Shown: positions 24,129 through 32,665, numbered from the stretch's first letter. The stretch is 64,000 bases of DNA from Mycolicibacterium chlorophenolicum (GCF_001044235.1 NZ_JYNL01000069.1:541643-605642), one strand, 5' to 3'. Notes: generated from the sequence alone by a model not told the origin. A program made the numbers and translations.

Positions 24129-24685
24129 CCACGCTCGAAAACCGTTCCGCCACCGCCCTGCTGGTCGTCGACGTGCAGAACGTCGTCGTCGACGGCGCCT
24201 ACCGGCGAGACGCCGTGGTGGCCAACATCGCCGATCTCGTCGAGCGCGCGCGGCGCGCGGACACCCCGGTGGTCTGGGTCCGCCACCACGACGACGTGCT
24301 CCCCTACGGCAGCGACGGCTGGCACATCGTGTCCGAGCTGTCTCCCGCCGACGGCGAGCCGATCATCGACAAGAGCTACGGTGACGCGTTCGAGGACACC
24401 CCGCTGGAGCAGACGCTGGCCGACCGGCAGGTCGGTCGCCTCGTGGTGACCGGCGCGGAAACCGATGCCTGCGTTCGCAGTACGCTACACGGCGCGTTCA
24501 CGCGCGGCTACGACGTCGACCTCGTGGCCGACGCGCACACCGCCGGCGACAAGACCGCATGGGGCGCGCCCCCGGTTCCGGCTGTCATCGATCACACCAA
24601 CCTCTACTGGGCCCATCAGGCCGCGCCCGGCCGGACCGCCGGCGTCGTCGCGACGGCCGAGGTCGATCTCGGCGGGCGCGAGTGA
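24125..24685 (+). CDS. Isochorismatase-family cysteine hydrolase
   Basis: A 186-aa protein with the catalytic triad of the family: Asp16 in VVDVQN, Lys83 in IDKSYGDAF and Cys116 in TDACV. Known relatives hydrolyse amides or vinyl ethers (nicotinamidase, isochorismatase, maleamate amidohydrolase), so the precise substrate cannot be named. It is the last gene of the coupled thiolase-oxygenase-regulator operon (ATGA overlap). Confidence 0.88.
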   Translation: MTTLENRSATALLVVDVQNVVVDGAYRRDAVVANIADLVERARRADTPVVWVRHHDDVLPYGSDGWHIVSELSPADGEPIIDKSYGDAFEDTPLEQTLADRQVGRLVVTGAETDACVRSTLHGAFTRGYDVDLVADAHTAGDKTAWGAPPVPAVIDHTNLYWAHQAAPGRTAGVVATAEVDLGGRE

Positions 24686-24689
24686 CCGG

Positions 24690-25967
24690 TCAGCGCCGGC
24701 GGCGGCTCTTGTGCCGGTACATCTCGGCGTCGGCGGCCCGCAGGAGCGATTCGACGTCGTCGACGATGCCCTGTGCGTAGCCCACGGACGCGGCGAGCCG
24801 CACCGGCGTGGTGGCGGTTCGGTACGGCTCCGACAATTCCGTGGTGATGCGCCTCAGAAGCGTGGGTTGCCCGTCCGACCCCGATGCCGCGGGGGTCACG
24901 ACCACGAACTCGTCGCCGCCGAGGCGGTAGGCGCTGTTGGGCGGCTCGACCAGCTCGGCGAGCCGCTGTGCCGCGGCGGACAGGACGGCGTCGCCGACGG
25001 CGTGACCGTGCACGTCGTTGACGTGTTTGAAGCCGTCCAGGTCGATGAAGAGCACGCCGATGGGCTCGTCCGGGGACCCCGCGTGGTGCTGCTCGAGGCG
25101 CTCCACCAGCGCACGCCGGTTCGGCAGTCCGGTCAGCTGATCGGTCACCGCGAGCCGGGCCAGTTCGACCTCGGCGGCCCTGCGCGCGGTGACGTCCTGG
25201 AACTGGGCAACGGCCACGTCCTGTCCGTTGCGCGCCGCCGGCACCAGCACGAGGTCCCGCTGCAGCCACACCGCTGTGCCGTCGGCCCTGAGGTACCGCC
25301 GTTCCGACGACAGATGCGGCGTCGTCCCGTTCACCAGCGCGGTGAACTCCGCCTCCCCCGACTCGAGGTTGTCGGGATGCACGAACCGGCGGAAATCGCC
25401 GCCGACGAGATCCTGCTCGGTGCAGCGCATCAGCGCGCAGAAGGCCGGATTGGCCTGCAGCACAATGCCGGCCGTGTCGACCACCACGGTGCCGACCGGC
25501 GCGTGAGCCATGCTGATCTCGAACAGTCGCACGGCCTCGTCGCGCGTCCGCTCCGCCTCCACCCGGGCCGTCACGTCGGTGACCTGGACGACGAAGCCCC
25601 GAACCTCGTCGTCGACGATGTCGGGAACGTAGGACGCCTGCGTGTGCCGGGTCATGCCGTTCTGATCGATCAGGGTGCGCTCGAAGAGTTGCTCCCGGCC
25701 GGCCAGCACTCCGTCGATGTGGGGCAGGTTCAGGGCGTACACAGCCTCGCCCAGCACCTCCCTGATGTGCCGCCCACGGATCTGACCGGGGGTCATGCCG
25801 AAGTACTCGAGGTAAGCGGCGTTGGCGATGACATTGCGCCGCTCGCGGTCCCAGTAGCCGACCAGCGCGGGCAGGCTGTCGATGAAGCGGCGCAACTGAG
25901 ACGTCTCGTCGGACCCCTCGAGCCGGGCCCCGGTCGCGGGTTCCGCGACGACGTCTCGCTGCACCAC
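24690..25967 (-). CDS. PAS-PAS-GGDEF diguanylate cyclase
   Basis: A 425-aa soluble protein with two PAS domains (about 25-135 and 150-265) and a C-terminal GGDEF domain (about 270-425). The active-site RLGGDEFVV is intact, so cyclic-di-GMP synthesis is likely. The RxxD inhibitory site five residues before GGDEF is absent, so product inhibition at that site is not expected. No EAL domain is attached. It converges with the isochorismatase gene, with 4 bp between stops. Confidence 0.9.
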   Translation of the reverse strand: MVQRDVVAEPATGARLEGSDETSQLRRFIDSLPALVGYWDRERRNVIANAAYLEYFGMTPGQIRGRHIREVLGEAVYALNLPHIDGVLAGREQLFERTLIDQNGMTRHTQASYVPDIVDDEVRGFVVQVTDVTARVEAERTRDEAVRLFEISMAHAPVGTVVVDTAGIVLQANPAFCALMRCTEQDLVGGDFRRFVHPDNLESGEAEFTALVNGTTPHLSSERRYLRADGTAVWLQRDLVLVPAARNGQDVAVAQFQDVTARRAAEVELARLAVTDQLTGLPNRRALVERLEQHHAGSPDEPIGVLFIDLDGFKHVNDVHGHAVGDAVLSAAAQRLAELVEPPNSAYRLGGDEFVVVTPAASGSDGQPTLLRRITTELSEPYRTATTPVRLAASVGYAQGIVDDVESLLRAADAEMYRHKSRRRR

Positions 25968-26063
25968 TCCTATCTAACGCAGTTCGCTGCGCGGGGGGAG
26001 GGCCTTTGGACCCTCATCCCTCGCCGGCACTGTCGAAACCGGAGAAAATCCGGCCGAAAGTTC

Positions 26064-26090
26064 TTGGCACTCTCCGATGACGAGTGCTAA
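26064..26090. promoter_or_regulatory. CIRCE element (HrcA operator)
   Basis: TTGGCACTC, 9 bp, GAGTGCTAA. This matches the CIRCE consensus TTAGCACTC-N9-GAGTGCTAA with one mismatch in the left arm. It lies 72 bp before the hsp20 start, so HrcA control of hsp20 is expected. Confidence 0.9.
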
Positions 26091-26162
26091 TCTCGCTGGT
26101 GCACAGTGATTTAGTCGCCCGCCAGGGTGGCGGGCCCTGAGTGACGTAGGAGGTGGATTACT

Positions 26163-26612
26163 GTGCTTCGCTTTGATCCGTTCAGTGACCTTGACGCTCT
26201 GACCCGGGGCTTGCTGAGCAGCCAGACCGGATCAAACCGCGTTCCGCGTTTCATGCCGATGGACCTCTGCAAGATCGACGACCACTATGTGCTCACCGCC
26301 GATCTGCCCGGCGTCGACCCCGGTTCGGTCGACGTCAACGTCGACAACGGCACGCTGACGATCTCGGCCCACCGCACCGCGCGGTCCGACGAATCGGCCC
26401 AGTGGCTCGCCAACGAGCGCTTCTTCGGCGGCTACCGCCGGCAGCTCTCGCTCGGCGACGGCATCGACACCGGCGCGATCTCGGCGACCTACGAGAACGG
26501 CGTCTTGACGGTGACCATCCCCGTGGCGGAGCGCGCGAAGCCCCGCAAGGTGGAGATCACCCACGCCGGCTCCCAGGCGTCCATCTCGCCGACCACGGTC
26601 GACGCCGAATAG
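26163..26612 (+). CDS. hsp20: Small heat-shock protein, Hsp20/alpha-crystallin family
   Basis: A 149-aa chaperone. The alpha-crystallin domain (about 38-135) has YVLTADLPGVDPGSVDVNVDNGTLTISAHR and ends with YENGVLTVTIPVAE, the A-x-x-x-n-G-V-L motif. It holds unfolding proteins in oligomers without ATP. GTG 26163 follows AGGAGG by 9 nt. The CIRCE element upstream predicts HrcA repression and heat induction. It is close in design to mycobacterial 18-kDa antigens. Confidence 0.95.
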   Translation: MLRFDPFSDLDALTRGLLSSQTGSNRVPRFMPMDLCKIDDHYVLTADLPGVDPGSVDVNVDNGTLTISAHRTARSDESAQWLANERFFGGYRRQLSLGDGIDTGAISATYENGVLTVTIPVAERAKPRKVEITHAGSQASISPTTVDAE

Positions 26613-26622
26613 TCCGACGGCT

Positions 26623-26669
26623 CCGCCGTTGGGGTGCAACCGTATTCGCCGGTTGCATCCCGACGGCGG
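26623..26669. terminator. Bidirectional 20-bp hairpin terminator between hsp20 and the lipase
   Basis: Arms 26623-26642 and 26650-26669 pair over 20 bp with two G-U pairs around a 7-nt loop. It fills the gap between two convergent genes. There is no strong T-run, as is common in high-GC bacteria. Confidence 0.75.
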
Positions 26670-26682
26670 GCCATTGTCGCGG

Positions 26683-28275
26683 CTAGGGAGCGATGCCCAG
26701 CTGCTGGTACATGTAGGGGCGACCCGCCTTGGTCTCGGGGAAGATCGTGAAGATTGCCCAGTCGTGGGGCTCACCCATGCGCAGGACGAAGGTGAAGTCA
26801 GCACCCGACGTTGCCGCCGCCTTGTCCTTGAGAGCGATGATGCCGGGCGCGGTGATGTCCCTGCTTCCGGCGTAGACCGTGGTCGGTGGCAGTCCGGCCA
26901 GCGATCCGTTCAGCGGGCTCACCAGCGGATCACCGAGGTCGAGTCCGTCGGCGTATCGCCGGGCGATCTTGTTCAGGTCCGACAGGACGGGACCTGTGAA
27001 CACCGGGTCGTTGACCAAGGGGATCGCGGGGTCGGTGAAGGTGGCGTCGACCACCGGGGAACTGAGCACCATGCGGAACGGCACAGGACTACCGCGGCGC
27101 ACCAATTCCTGGACGGCGGAGAACAATATCTCCCCGCCGGCTGAGTCGCCGTAGACACTGACGTGGTCGGCCCCGATGTGGTCGATCTGGGCGCCGACCA
27201 GGTCGGCGATCGTGGGCACGATGGTCGACGCGGTGCCGCCGTGTCGCACCAACGGGTAGATCGGGACGATCACCGTGGCGCCGGTATCGCGCGCCAGCGA
27301 CGCGTAGTCCAGCCAGTTGAACACCAGCGGCTGGAGGACACCACCCCCGTGGACGCCGACGACCTCCTTGCCCGAAGGGTTGGGCGCCTCCAACGTCCAC
27401 ACCGGCATTCCCTCGAATCTGCTGCGATGCACGGTGAGGCCCACCGTCGTCCAGTGCGGCGGGCGGGCTCTGCTCAGCAGCCGGGTCACCGGCAGCGTGA
27501 GATCGACATGCAGGGCCTTGCCGATGTTTCCCACCAGCTGGAAAGCCGCGGACAGAGTGGTGGACACCTTCGAGGGTTCGCCGATGAAATCGGCCGGTGG
27601 CCATGTGACGGTGGGCTGCATCAGCGTCGTGGTGGCACCGGCCTGCCAGGTGGAGGTCCGAGCGGACGGCGAGTGGATCACCGGTGACTGATCGGCGGAT
27701 TCTGCCGCCGATTCCCGGCGCGCGAGGGCGAAAAGGGTCCAGGTGACGGGGGAATCGCCGGGCTGGGCAGGAGAGTCGCTGGGCGACGCCTTCCGAGCCT
27801 GTCTGCCGCGCGGGCTCACCGGGCCAGGTGCGCCGTCGCCGGACTGTGCTGCGGTCCCCGCCGCTTCAGCAACGTCTCGTCCATCCCTTGTGTCAGAGGG
27901 TGCCGTTGGATCCGCGGATACGGAGTCCAGCCGCGGCACCGCGAGGTCGGGCATCGTCAGTCTGACGTGCTTCACCCGCCGCTCGACGGAGTCATCCCCA
28001 CCGGACGCACGCGACGTCCGAGCGATCGACGACCGCGACGTGGACCCGGTGGAGTTCTCCGCCGTCGACCGCCTGGATGTCGGTGAAGCCGATACGGCGC
28101 CTCTCTTGGATGGTGGAGCACCGGTACTTTCCCCCGAGGGGCCCGCGGAGGCGGCTGCACCCGGCGAATCGGCCGGTGTGGCAGACGCCGCCCATGGCGT
28201 CGTGAGCAGCGCGGTGCCGATGCCGAGAGCGACTGCGAGTCCCCCGACACGACCGATGTATCTACCGTGGTTCAT
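26683..28275 (-). CDS. Secreted HSL-type esterase/lipase with long low-complexity linker
   Basis: A 530-aa protein. The N-terminus (GRYIGRVGGLAVALGIGTAL, then a cleavage region near ATPA at about 33) is a leader common among large mycobacterial envelope proteins. Residues about 35-215 are Ser/Ala/Pro/Arg-rich and without fold. The catalytic alpha/beta hydrolase domain (about 230-530) has the hormone-sensitive-lipase oxyanion motif HGGG (309-312) and nucleophile GDSAGG (Ser378). The acid probably lies in SRDITAP and the His in EPHDW. It probably acts on lipids at the cell surface. ATG 28275 follows GAAGGGG. Confidence 0.88.
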   Translation of the reverse strand: MNHGRYIGRVGGLAVALGIGTALLTTPWAASATPADSPGAAASAGPSGESTGAPPSKRGAVSASPTSRRSTAENSTGSTSRSSIARTSRASGGDDSVERRVKHVRLTMPDLAVPRLDSVSADPTAPSDTRDGRDVAEAAGTAAQSGDGAPGPVSPRGRQARKASPSDSPAQPGDSPVTWTLFALARRESAAESADQSPVIHSPSARTSTWQAGATTTLMQPTVTWPPADFIGEPSKVSTTLSAAFQLVGNIGKALHVDLTLPVTRLLSRARPPHWTTVGLTVHRSRFEGMPVWTLEAPNPSGKEVVGVHGGGVLQPLVFNWLDYASLARDTGATVIVPIYPLVRHGGTASTIVPTIADLVGAQIDHIGADHVSVYGDSAGGEILFSAVQELVRRGSPVPFRMVLSSPVVDATFTDPAIPLVNDPVFTGPVLSDLNKIARRYADGLDLGDPLVSPLNGSLAGLPPTTVYAGSRDITAPGIIALKDKAAATSGADFTFVLRMGEPHDWAIFTIFPETKAGRPYMYQQLGIAP

Positions 28276-28526
28276 GGTCGTCCCCTTCACGAATCGGTGC
28301 TTCAGGACCGCTCGGCGAACCTCGGCACCGGACACAGGCAACGACGCGCGCTTCACAACGGTTCTGTGTGGTGACGACCCTGACACCCGCCGTCGCAGGG
28401 AGCGTCAGTAGCGGCCTACTGCACTTCGCCGGCGCCCAGACGTTCGTTGGTGGCACTGTCGGGGAATCGCCACGGTCGTTGTGCTTGAACCGGATTCGCA
28501 CCGTTGGGCCGCACCCGCCGCCGGCA
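28276..28526. other. 251-bp non-coding gap between the histidine kinase and lipase genes
   Basis: Both flanking genes are on the minus strand, so the gap carries the lipase promoter and 5' leader and the end of the two-component operon. I see only the ribosome site next to 28275 and no clear dyad or consensus -10. Confidence 0.5.
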
Positions 28527-29981
28527 TCAGTCCGCCGGATGCCACAGCGGCAGCGTGAGCACGAACCGCGCCCCGGGCCGGTGCGGCACGTTGACGAGAT
28601 CTCCCCCGTGCGCCCGCGCCAACGCCCGGGCGATGGGCAGGCCGAGTCCGGCGCCGCCACGATCGCGGTCACGGGCTTCGTCGAGGCGGACGAGCCGTTC
28701 GAAGATGCGGTCGCGCTGACCGTCGGGCACCCCGGTGCCCGTGTCGGTGACGGTGAGGACGGCGCGTCCGCCGACCGCGCGCGCATCGATCGCGACGGTC
28801 CCGCCCGCGGGCGTGTGACGGCGGGCGTTGTCGACGAGATTGGCCAGGATCTGCGCGATGCGCAGAGGATCCGCGAGCACCGGCAGCATGGCGTCGCCGC
28901 TACGCCGGATCTTGAGCCCCGGGGCCAGGACGGCGCTGCGCTCCCGCTCGGCATCGGCGAGAGCCGCCAGGTCGCAGGGTTGCCGATCGAGCGGCGAGCC
29001 GGCGTCGATGCGGCTGAGGTCGAGCATGTCGGCAACCAGCCGCCCGGCCCGGCGGGCCTCGCTGAGCACGAGTTCGGCGCGGTGTCGCTGCCGGTCCGAC
29101 TCCGGGTCGTCGCGCTGCACGGCAGAGGAGACGATCTGGTCTGCGGCGGCGAGGATCCCGGCGATGGGCGTGCGTAGCTCGTGGGCGGCGTCGGCGAGGA
29201 ATCGGCGCGTCGACGCCTCGGCGTGCGCGGCGGCCTGCGCCGAGCTGTGCGCCCGGTTCTCGGAGTACTCCAGTGCGTCGACCATGGTGTCGAATGCCTT
29301 TGCCGCGCGGCCGAGTTCGGTGCCCGGTCGGTCGGGGCGCATGCGGCGGCCGCGGTCGCCCGCGGCGATCGATTCGGCGACGTCGGTCAGCCGGGTCAGC
29401 GGCAGCATGGTGGTGCGGGCGATCAGCGCGATGCCCACCGCGGTGATGGCGAGCACGGCGATCCCGGCGACCACCATGAGGATGCGCAGTTGCCGCAGCA
29501 GGGCCGACGTCGCGGTGGTGTCGGCCACCAGGATCAGCCGGCTGCCGTCGGGCAGAACGTGGTCGACGGCCGTCGCGGTGGCGTCCGGCGGTGGCGGCGG
29601 GCGCGGTCCGTCGGGCCGTCCGGGACCCCGGTCGCGGCCCGGCGGGCCGGGCGGAGGCGGCGGGGGCACGTCCTGGCCGATCACGGTGTCGGGGTTGATC
29701 GCCGGGTCGCCGTAGCGCTCGCCGTCGGCGGTCACGACTGCTGCGCGGATGCCGCCTCCGTCGACCTCGGCGGCCCACTGCCACGGCGGCGCGCCCGCCC
29801 GGGCCAGGGCGTCGACCCGGCTGACACCGGCCTGCAGACGGTCGTTGAGATCCCGTCGGGCCTGGGCGCCGATCAGCAGGTCGATGACGACGCCGAGCAC
29901 CACGAGCAGGACGGCGAGGAAGGCCAGCACGGCGATCACCACCCGGCGCTGCAGCGACGGCGTCGCGGTGGTCGGGGTCAC
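28527..29981 (-). CDS. Two-component sensor histidine kinase with Pro/Gly-rich ectodomain
   Basis: A 484-aa membrane kinase. Membrane helices lie at about 14-36 and 166-190. Between them is an extracytoplasmic domain whose residues 106-132 are almost only Pro, Gly, Arg and Asp. A HAMP domain (about 190-243), HisKA with the phospho-His in AAHELRTP (His267), and HATPase motifs NLVDNARRHTP, DTGTGVP and GLGLPI complete it. GTG 29981 overlaps the regulator stop as GTGA. The signal is unknown. The ectodomain composition echoes the collagen-like protein encoded divergently. Confidence 0.93.
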   Translation of the reverse strand: MTPTTATPSLQRRVVIAVLAFLAVLLVVLGVVIDLLIGAQARRDLNDRLQAGVSRVDALARAGAPPWQWAAEVDGGGIRAAVVTADGERYGDPAINPDTVIGQDVPPPPPPGPPGRDRGPGRPDGPRPPPPPDATATAVDHVLPDGSRLILVADTTATSALLRQLRILMVVAGIAVLAITAVGIALIARTTMLPLTRLTDVAESIAAGDRGRRMRPDRPGTELGRAAKAFDTMVDALEYSENRAHSSAQAAAHAEASTRRFLADAAHELRTPIAGILAAADQIVSSAVQRDDPESDRQRHRAELVLSEARRAGRLVADMLDLSRIDAGSPLDRQPCDLAALADAERERSAVLAPGLKIRRSGDAMLPVLADPLRIAQILANLVDNARRHTPAGGTVAIDARAVGGRAVLTVTDTGTGVPDGQRDRIFERLVRLDEARDRDRGGAGLGLPIARALARAHGGDLVNVPHRPGARFVLTLPLWHPAD

Positions 29982-30676
29982 CGGGCCGGGGCCTGCAGTC
30001 GGTAGCCGATGCCGCGGACGGTGTGCAGGATCCGCGGTCCGTGCGCTTCCATCTTGCGCCGCAGGCTGCTGATGTGGACGTGGACCAGGTTGTCGTCGTA
30101 GGAGGCGTACCCCCACACCGCGTTCAGGATCTGGTGGGCGCTGACGATGCGCCCCCGCTGGTCGAGCAGGAAGTCGAGAAGCCGGAATTCGGTGGCCGTC
30201 AGCTCCAGCCGGGTGCCGGCGCGCGACGCGACGCCGGCGCCGCGGTCGACGACGAGGTCACCGGTCTGCACGGTGGCGGGCAGGCGGCCCCGGCGACGCA
30301 GGACCGCGCCCACGCGGGACACCAGCTCGGGCAACTCGAAAGGTTTGACGACGTAGTCGTCGGCGCCGCCGTCGAGGCCGCGCAGCCGGTCGGGGAGGCC
30401 GTCGCGGGCGGTCAGCATGATCAGCCCGACGTCCCCCCACTGCCGGATGACGTCGGCGAGGACGAATCCGTCGCGGCCGGGCAGCATGATGTCCAGGATG
30501 ACGAGGTCGGGCCGGTAGCCGTCGAGCGCCTGCTCGAGGGCCTCGCCGTCGACACGGCCTTCGGCGGCGTACCCGGCGGACGCGAGGGCGTCGACGACCA
30601 TCTCCCGGATGGCGACGGAATCCTCGACCACGAGCACGCGCGCCGGGGCGCGGTCGGTGTCAGCGGGTGCGGCCAT
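29978..30676 (-). CDS. OmpR/PhoB-family response regulator
   Basis: A 232-aa regulator. The receiver domain (about 12-125) has the acidic pocket VVEDS, phospho-acceptor Asp62 in LVILDIMLPG and the conserved Lys in VVKPFELPEL. The C-terminal winged helix (about 140-230) ends LVHVHISSLRRKMEAHGPRILHTVRGIGYRL, typical of the OmpR class. It is cotranscribed with the kinase. Its own promoter region contains an inverted pair of 11-bp-phased CTGAAG repeats, a typical OmpR-class site, so autoregulation and control of the divergent gene are likely. Confidence 0.94.
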   Translation of the reverse strand: MAAPADTDRAPARVLVVEDSVAIREMVVDALASAGYAAEGRVDGEALEQALDGYRPDLVILDIMLPGRDGFVLADVIRQWGDVGLIMLTARDGLPDRLRGLDGGADDYVVKPFELPELVSRVGAVLRRRGRLPATVQTGDLVVDRGAGVASRAGTRLELTATEFRLLDFLLDQRGRIVSAHQILNAVWGYASYDDNLVHVHISSLRRKMEAHGPRILHTVRGIGYRLQAPAR

Positions 30677-30699
30677 GGGTCCATTCTGGCCGGGGCCGC

Positions 30700-30752
30700 C
30701 TGAAGCCAATCTGAAGACTTCGCTGCGGGCGGCGTTCTTCAGGTTGGCTTCA
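30700..30752. promoter_or_regulatory. Inverted pair of direct-repeat sites for the response regulator
   Basis: Arms 30701-30716 and 30737-30752 are inverted copies with 15 of 16 bases matching and a 20-bp spacer. Each arm holds two hexamers (CTGAAG or complement) 11 bp apart, the spacing bound by OmpR/PhoB-type dimers. The element sits centrally in the divergent gap between the regulator gene and the collagen-like gene. Confidence 0.7.
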
Positions 30753-30806
30753 TGACCGCGCTCTAGCGTCGCGATCGGTTCACGTTCCGACGACGAAAGA
30801 GTTCTC

Positions 30807-31562
30807 ATGGCCAACGACGAACGCCCGCAACACGATCCGGTGGACGATAACAACACCGACGACATCCACGAGACCGATCGCATCCCCGCATCGCAGCCGT
30901 ACTATGCGGAACCCCAGTACGCCGCACCCGCAGCCACTCCGGTGGCGGCCGACGAGAAGAAGGGACGCTGGGCGGCCGTGCGGGAGCCCGCTCGACGACA
31001 CCCGGTCGGTGCGGCCGTCGGTGCCGCCGCGGCCGGTCTGGTGATCGGGTTCCTCGGCGGCACGCTGTTCGACGCCCACCCGACGATGTCGCTGTCGGTC
31101 GGCACCGCGTCCGTCGCGCAGCCGGCGCCGCCCCTGCCGGGTGGACCGGGCTGGGGTCCCGACGGGCCGGGCGGTCCCGGTGGACCCGGCGGTGGCCCCG
31201 GCTGGGGTCCCGACGGGCCGGGACGGCACCACGGACCCGGCGGGCCGGAAGGCCCGGGCGGCCCCGGTGGACCCGGCGGTCCCGAAGGCCCCGGCGGTCC
31301 GGGCCGCGGTCCGGATGGTGGCCCCGGTGGTCCGGGCCGCGGTCCGGATGGCGGCCCCGGCGGTCCGGGTGGGCCCGATCGTCAGGGTCCTCCCCCGCCA
31401 CCCCCGGGCGGTCCGCAGGGACCCGCCGGCCCCGGCGGGCAGGCGCCTCCGCCACCGCCGGCCCAGGGTGGCCCCAGCGCGCAGGCGCCGGGACCCGGGC
31501 AGGCGCCCGCCCCGAGCACTGCCCCGCTACCCGCCGAACGGAGCGCCACGCCGCAGGCCTGA
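30807..31562 (+). CDS. Single-pass membrane protein with collagen-like Gly-Pro domain
   Basis: A 251-aa protein. The N-terminal cytoplasmic segment (1-66) is acidic and then basic. One membrane helix (about 67-88) leads to an outside segment that from residue 111 is dominated by GPGGPG, GPDG and PPPP units up to about 230. Low-complexity Gly/Pro segments of this type are extended or collagen-like. Divergent from the response regulator gene and sharing the dyad operator, it is probably a target, or possibly a sensor partner of the kinase. No enzyme domain is present. Confidence 0.75.
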   Translation: MANDERPQHDPVDDNNTDDIHETDRIPASQPYYAEPQYAAPAATPVAADEKKGRWAAVREPARRHPVGAAVGAAAAGLVIGFLGGTLFDAHPTMSLSVGTASVAQPAPPLPGGPGWGPDGPGGPGGPGGGPGWGPDGPGRHHGPGGPEGPGGPGGPGGPEGPGGPGRGPDGGPGGPGRGPDGGPGGPGGPDRQGPPPPPPGGPQGPAGPGGQAPPPPPAQGGPSAQAPGPGQAPAPSTAPLPAERSATPQA

Positions 31563-31583
31563 CGTGTACCGGAGTCACCGACT

Positions 31584-31604
31584 CTGAGCGGTCCGGTCGC
31601 TCAG
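31584..31604. terminator. Short hairpin between convergent genes
   Basis: CTGAGCG (31584-31590) pairs with CGCTCAG (31598-31604) around 7 nt. It overlaps the stop of the GNAT gene and may end transcripts from both sides. Confidence 0.4.
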
Positions 31605-32197
31605 CCGTTGCGGTCCAACCGGAATCGCAGGTTGGACCGCACGGCGGGCCACTCGATGTCGAGGATCGAGTACACCACCGTGTCGCGCCGCGAGCCGTCG
31701 GCCAGCAGCTGATGGCTGCGCAGGATGCCATCGCACTTCGCGCCCAACCGTTCGATCGCCGCACGGCTGGTCGCATTGAAGAAATGGGTCCGGAATTCCA
31801 CTGCGACACAACCTAACTCGTCGAAGGCATGGCCCAGCATCAGCAGTTTGGTCTCGGAGTTGACGCCGGTGCGCCGAGCCGCGGCGGAGTACCAGGTGTT
31901 CCCGATCTCGAGCCTGCGGTTGGGGCCGTCGACGTTCATGAAGCTCGACGAGCCGATCATCGCGCCGTCGAGGCCGCGCACCACGAACGTCAGCCCGGTC
32001 TCGGGCGTCTGCACCGCCAATCGCGTCCGCAGCCAGTCCGCGGCCGCACCGGCTTTCGGCGCACCGGTGTACCAGAGGCGCCCGAGTTCGCCGTCGGCCG
32101 CGAGCGCTTCGATCTCCGCGAGATGATCGTCGCGCAGGGGTTCCAGCGTCACCCAGCGCTCCCCCGCCAGCGTGACTGGTTCGACGAAGCCGCTCAC
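31601..32197 (-). CDS. GNAT-family acetyltransferase (RimJ/RimL-like)
   Basis: A 198-aa N-acetyltransferase of the RimJ/RimL/ribosomal-protein type. It has LEPLRDDHLAEIEAL at the N-terminus, FVVRGLDGAMIGSSSF, the LEIGNTWYSAAARRTGVNSETKLLML strand-helix for acetyl-CoA, and NATSRAAIERLGAK. The target protein or amine is unknown. GTG 32197 overlaps the stop of the upstream membrane-protein gene as GTGA, so the two are cotranscribed. Confidence 0.88.
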   Translation of the reverse strand: MSGFVEPVTLAGERWVTLEPLRDDHLAEIEALAADGELGRLWYTGAPKAGAAADWLRTRLAVQTPETGLTFVVRGLDGAMIGSSSFMNVDGPNRRLEIGNTWYSAAARRTGVNSETKLLMLGHAFDELGCVAVEFRTHFFNATSRAAIERLGAKCDGILRSHQLLADGSRRDTVVYSILDIEWPAVRSNLRFRLDRNG

Positions 32198-32640
32198 CGG
32201 ACCCTGCCGGTGGTCGGCACCGATCGCGTCCACGCCGCCAGCATCGTCCACACCGACAGCAGCGCCGCGGCCACCGCGACCCCGCCGGCGACGTAGAGGC
32301 CGTAGCCCGCCGACACCGGTGGATACACGTAGAGCCGGTAGTACCAGAAGGCGAGAACCACCAGGATCACCGAAATCGCCAGCGCGACAGTCGAAGCCAT
32401 CCGGGCGGAGATGTCGCGGGCCGCCATCGCGCCGGCCACCACCAGCGACGCCGCCAACAGCACGACCAGCTGACCCACACCGAAGCCCGGCGGCGGGACC
32501 GGCATCACGCCCGCCACGCCGCCGATCGCGTTGGCCCGGCCGCCCCCGTCGGCCGACGACGTGAGCCAGGGCAACCAGGCGCTCACGGCCACGACCAGCG
32601 CACACAGCGCCACCAGCCAGCCGGGACGGGCGCGAGACAT
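32194..32640 (-). CDS. Four-helix membrane protein, unknown function
   Basis: A 148-aa protein with hydrophobic segments at about 9-24, 56-74, 83-104 and 117-135. No motif I recognise. ATG 32640 lies 6 nt after TAGTCT (minus strand), a leaderless start; an in-frame TTG two codons earlier is less likely. It is coupled to the GNAT gene by a GTGA overlap. Confidence 0.65.
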   Translation of the reverse strand: MSRARPGWLVALCALVVAVSAWLPWLTSSADGGGRANAIGGVAGVMPVPPPGFGVGQLVVLLAASLVVAGAMAARDISARMASTVALAISVILVVLAFWYYRLYVYPPVSAGYGLYVAGGVAVAAALLSVWTMLAAWTRSVPTTGRVR

Positions 32641-32646
32641 GGGCAA

Positions 32647-32659
32647 AGACTACTAGGGT
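32647..32659. promoter_or_regulatory. Back-to-back leaderless -10 elements in a 25-bp divergent gap
   Basis: TAGTCT on the minus strand (32647-32652) and TAGGGT on the plus strand (32654-32659) are separated by one base. Each lies 6 nt before its ATG (32640 and 32666). Any -35 region must lie inside the opposite gene. Confidence 0.55.
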
Positions 32660-32665
32660 GGGCCG

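Noticed and set aside
31141..31560. Dense repeats that could suggest a CRISPR or tandem-repeat array
   Set aside because: They are codon-level GGP/GPD repeats inside the frame of the collagen-like protein, with no fixed spacer length.
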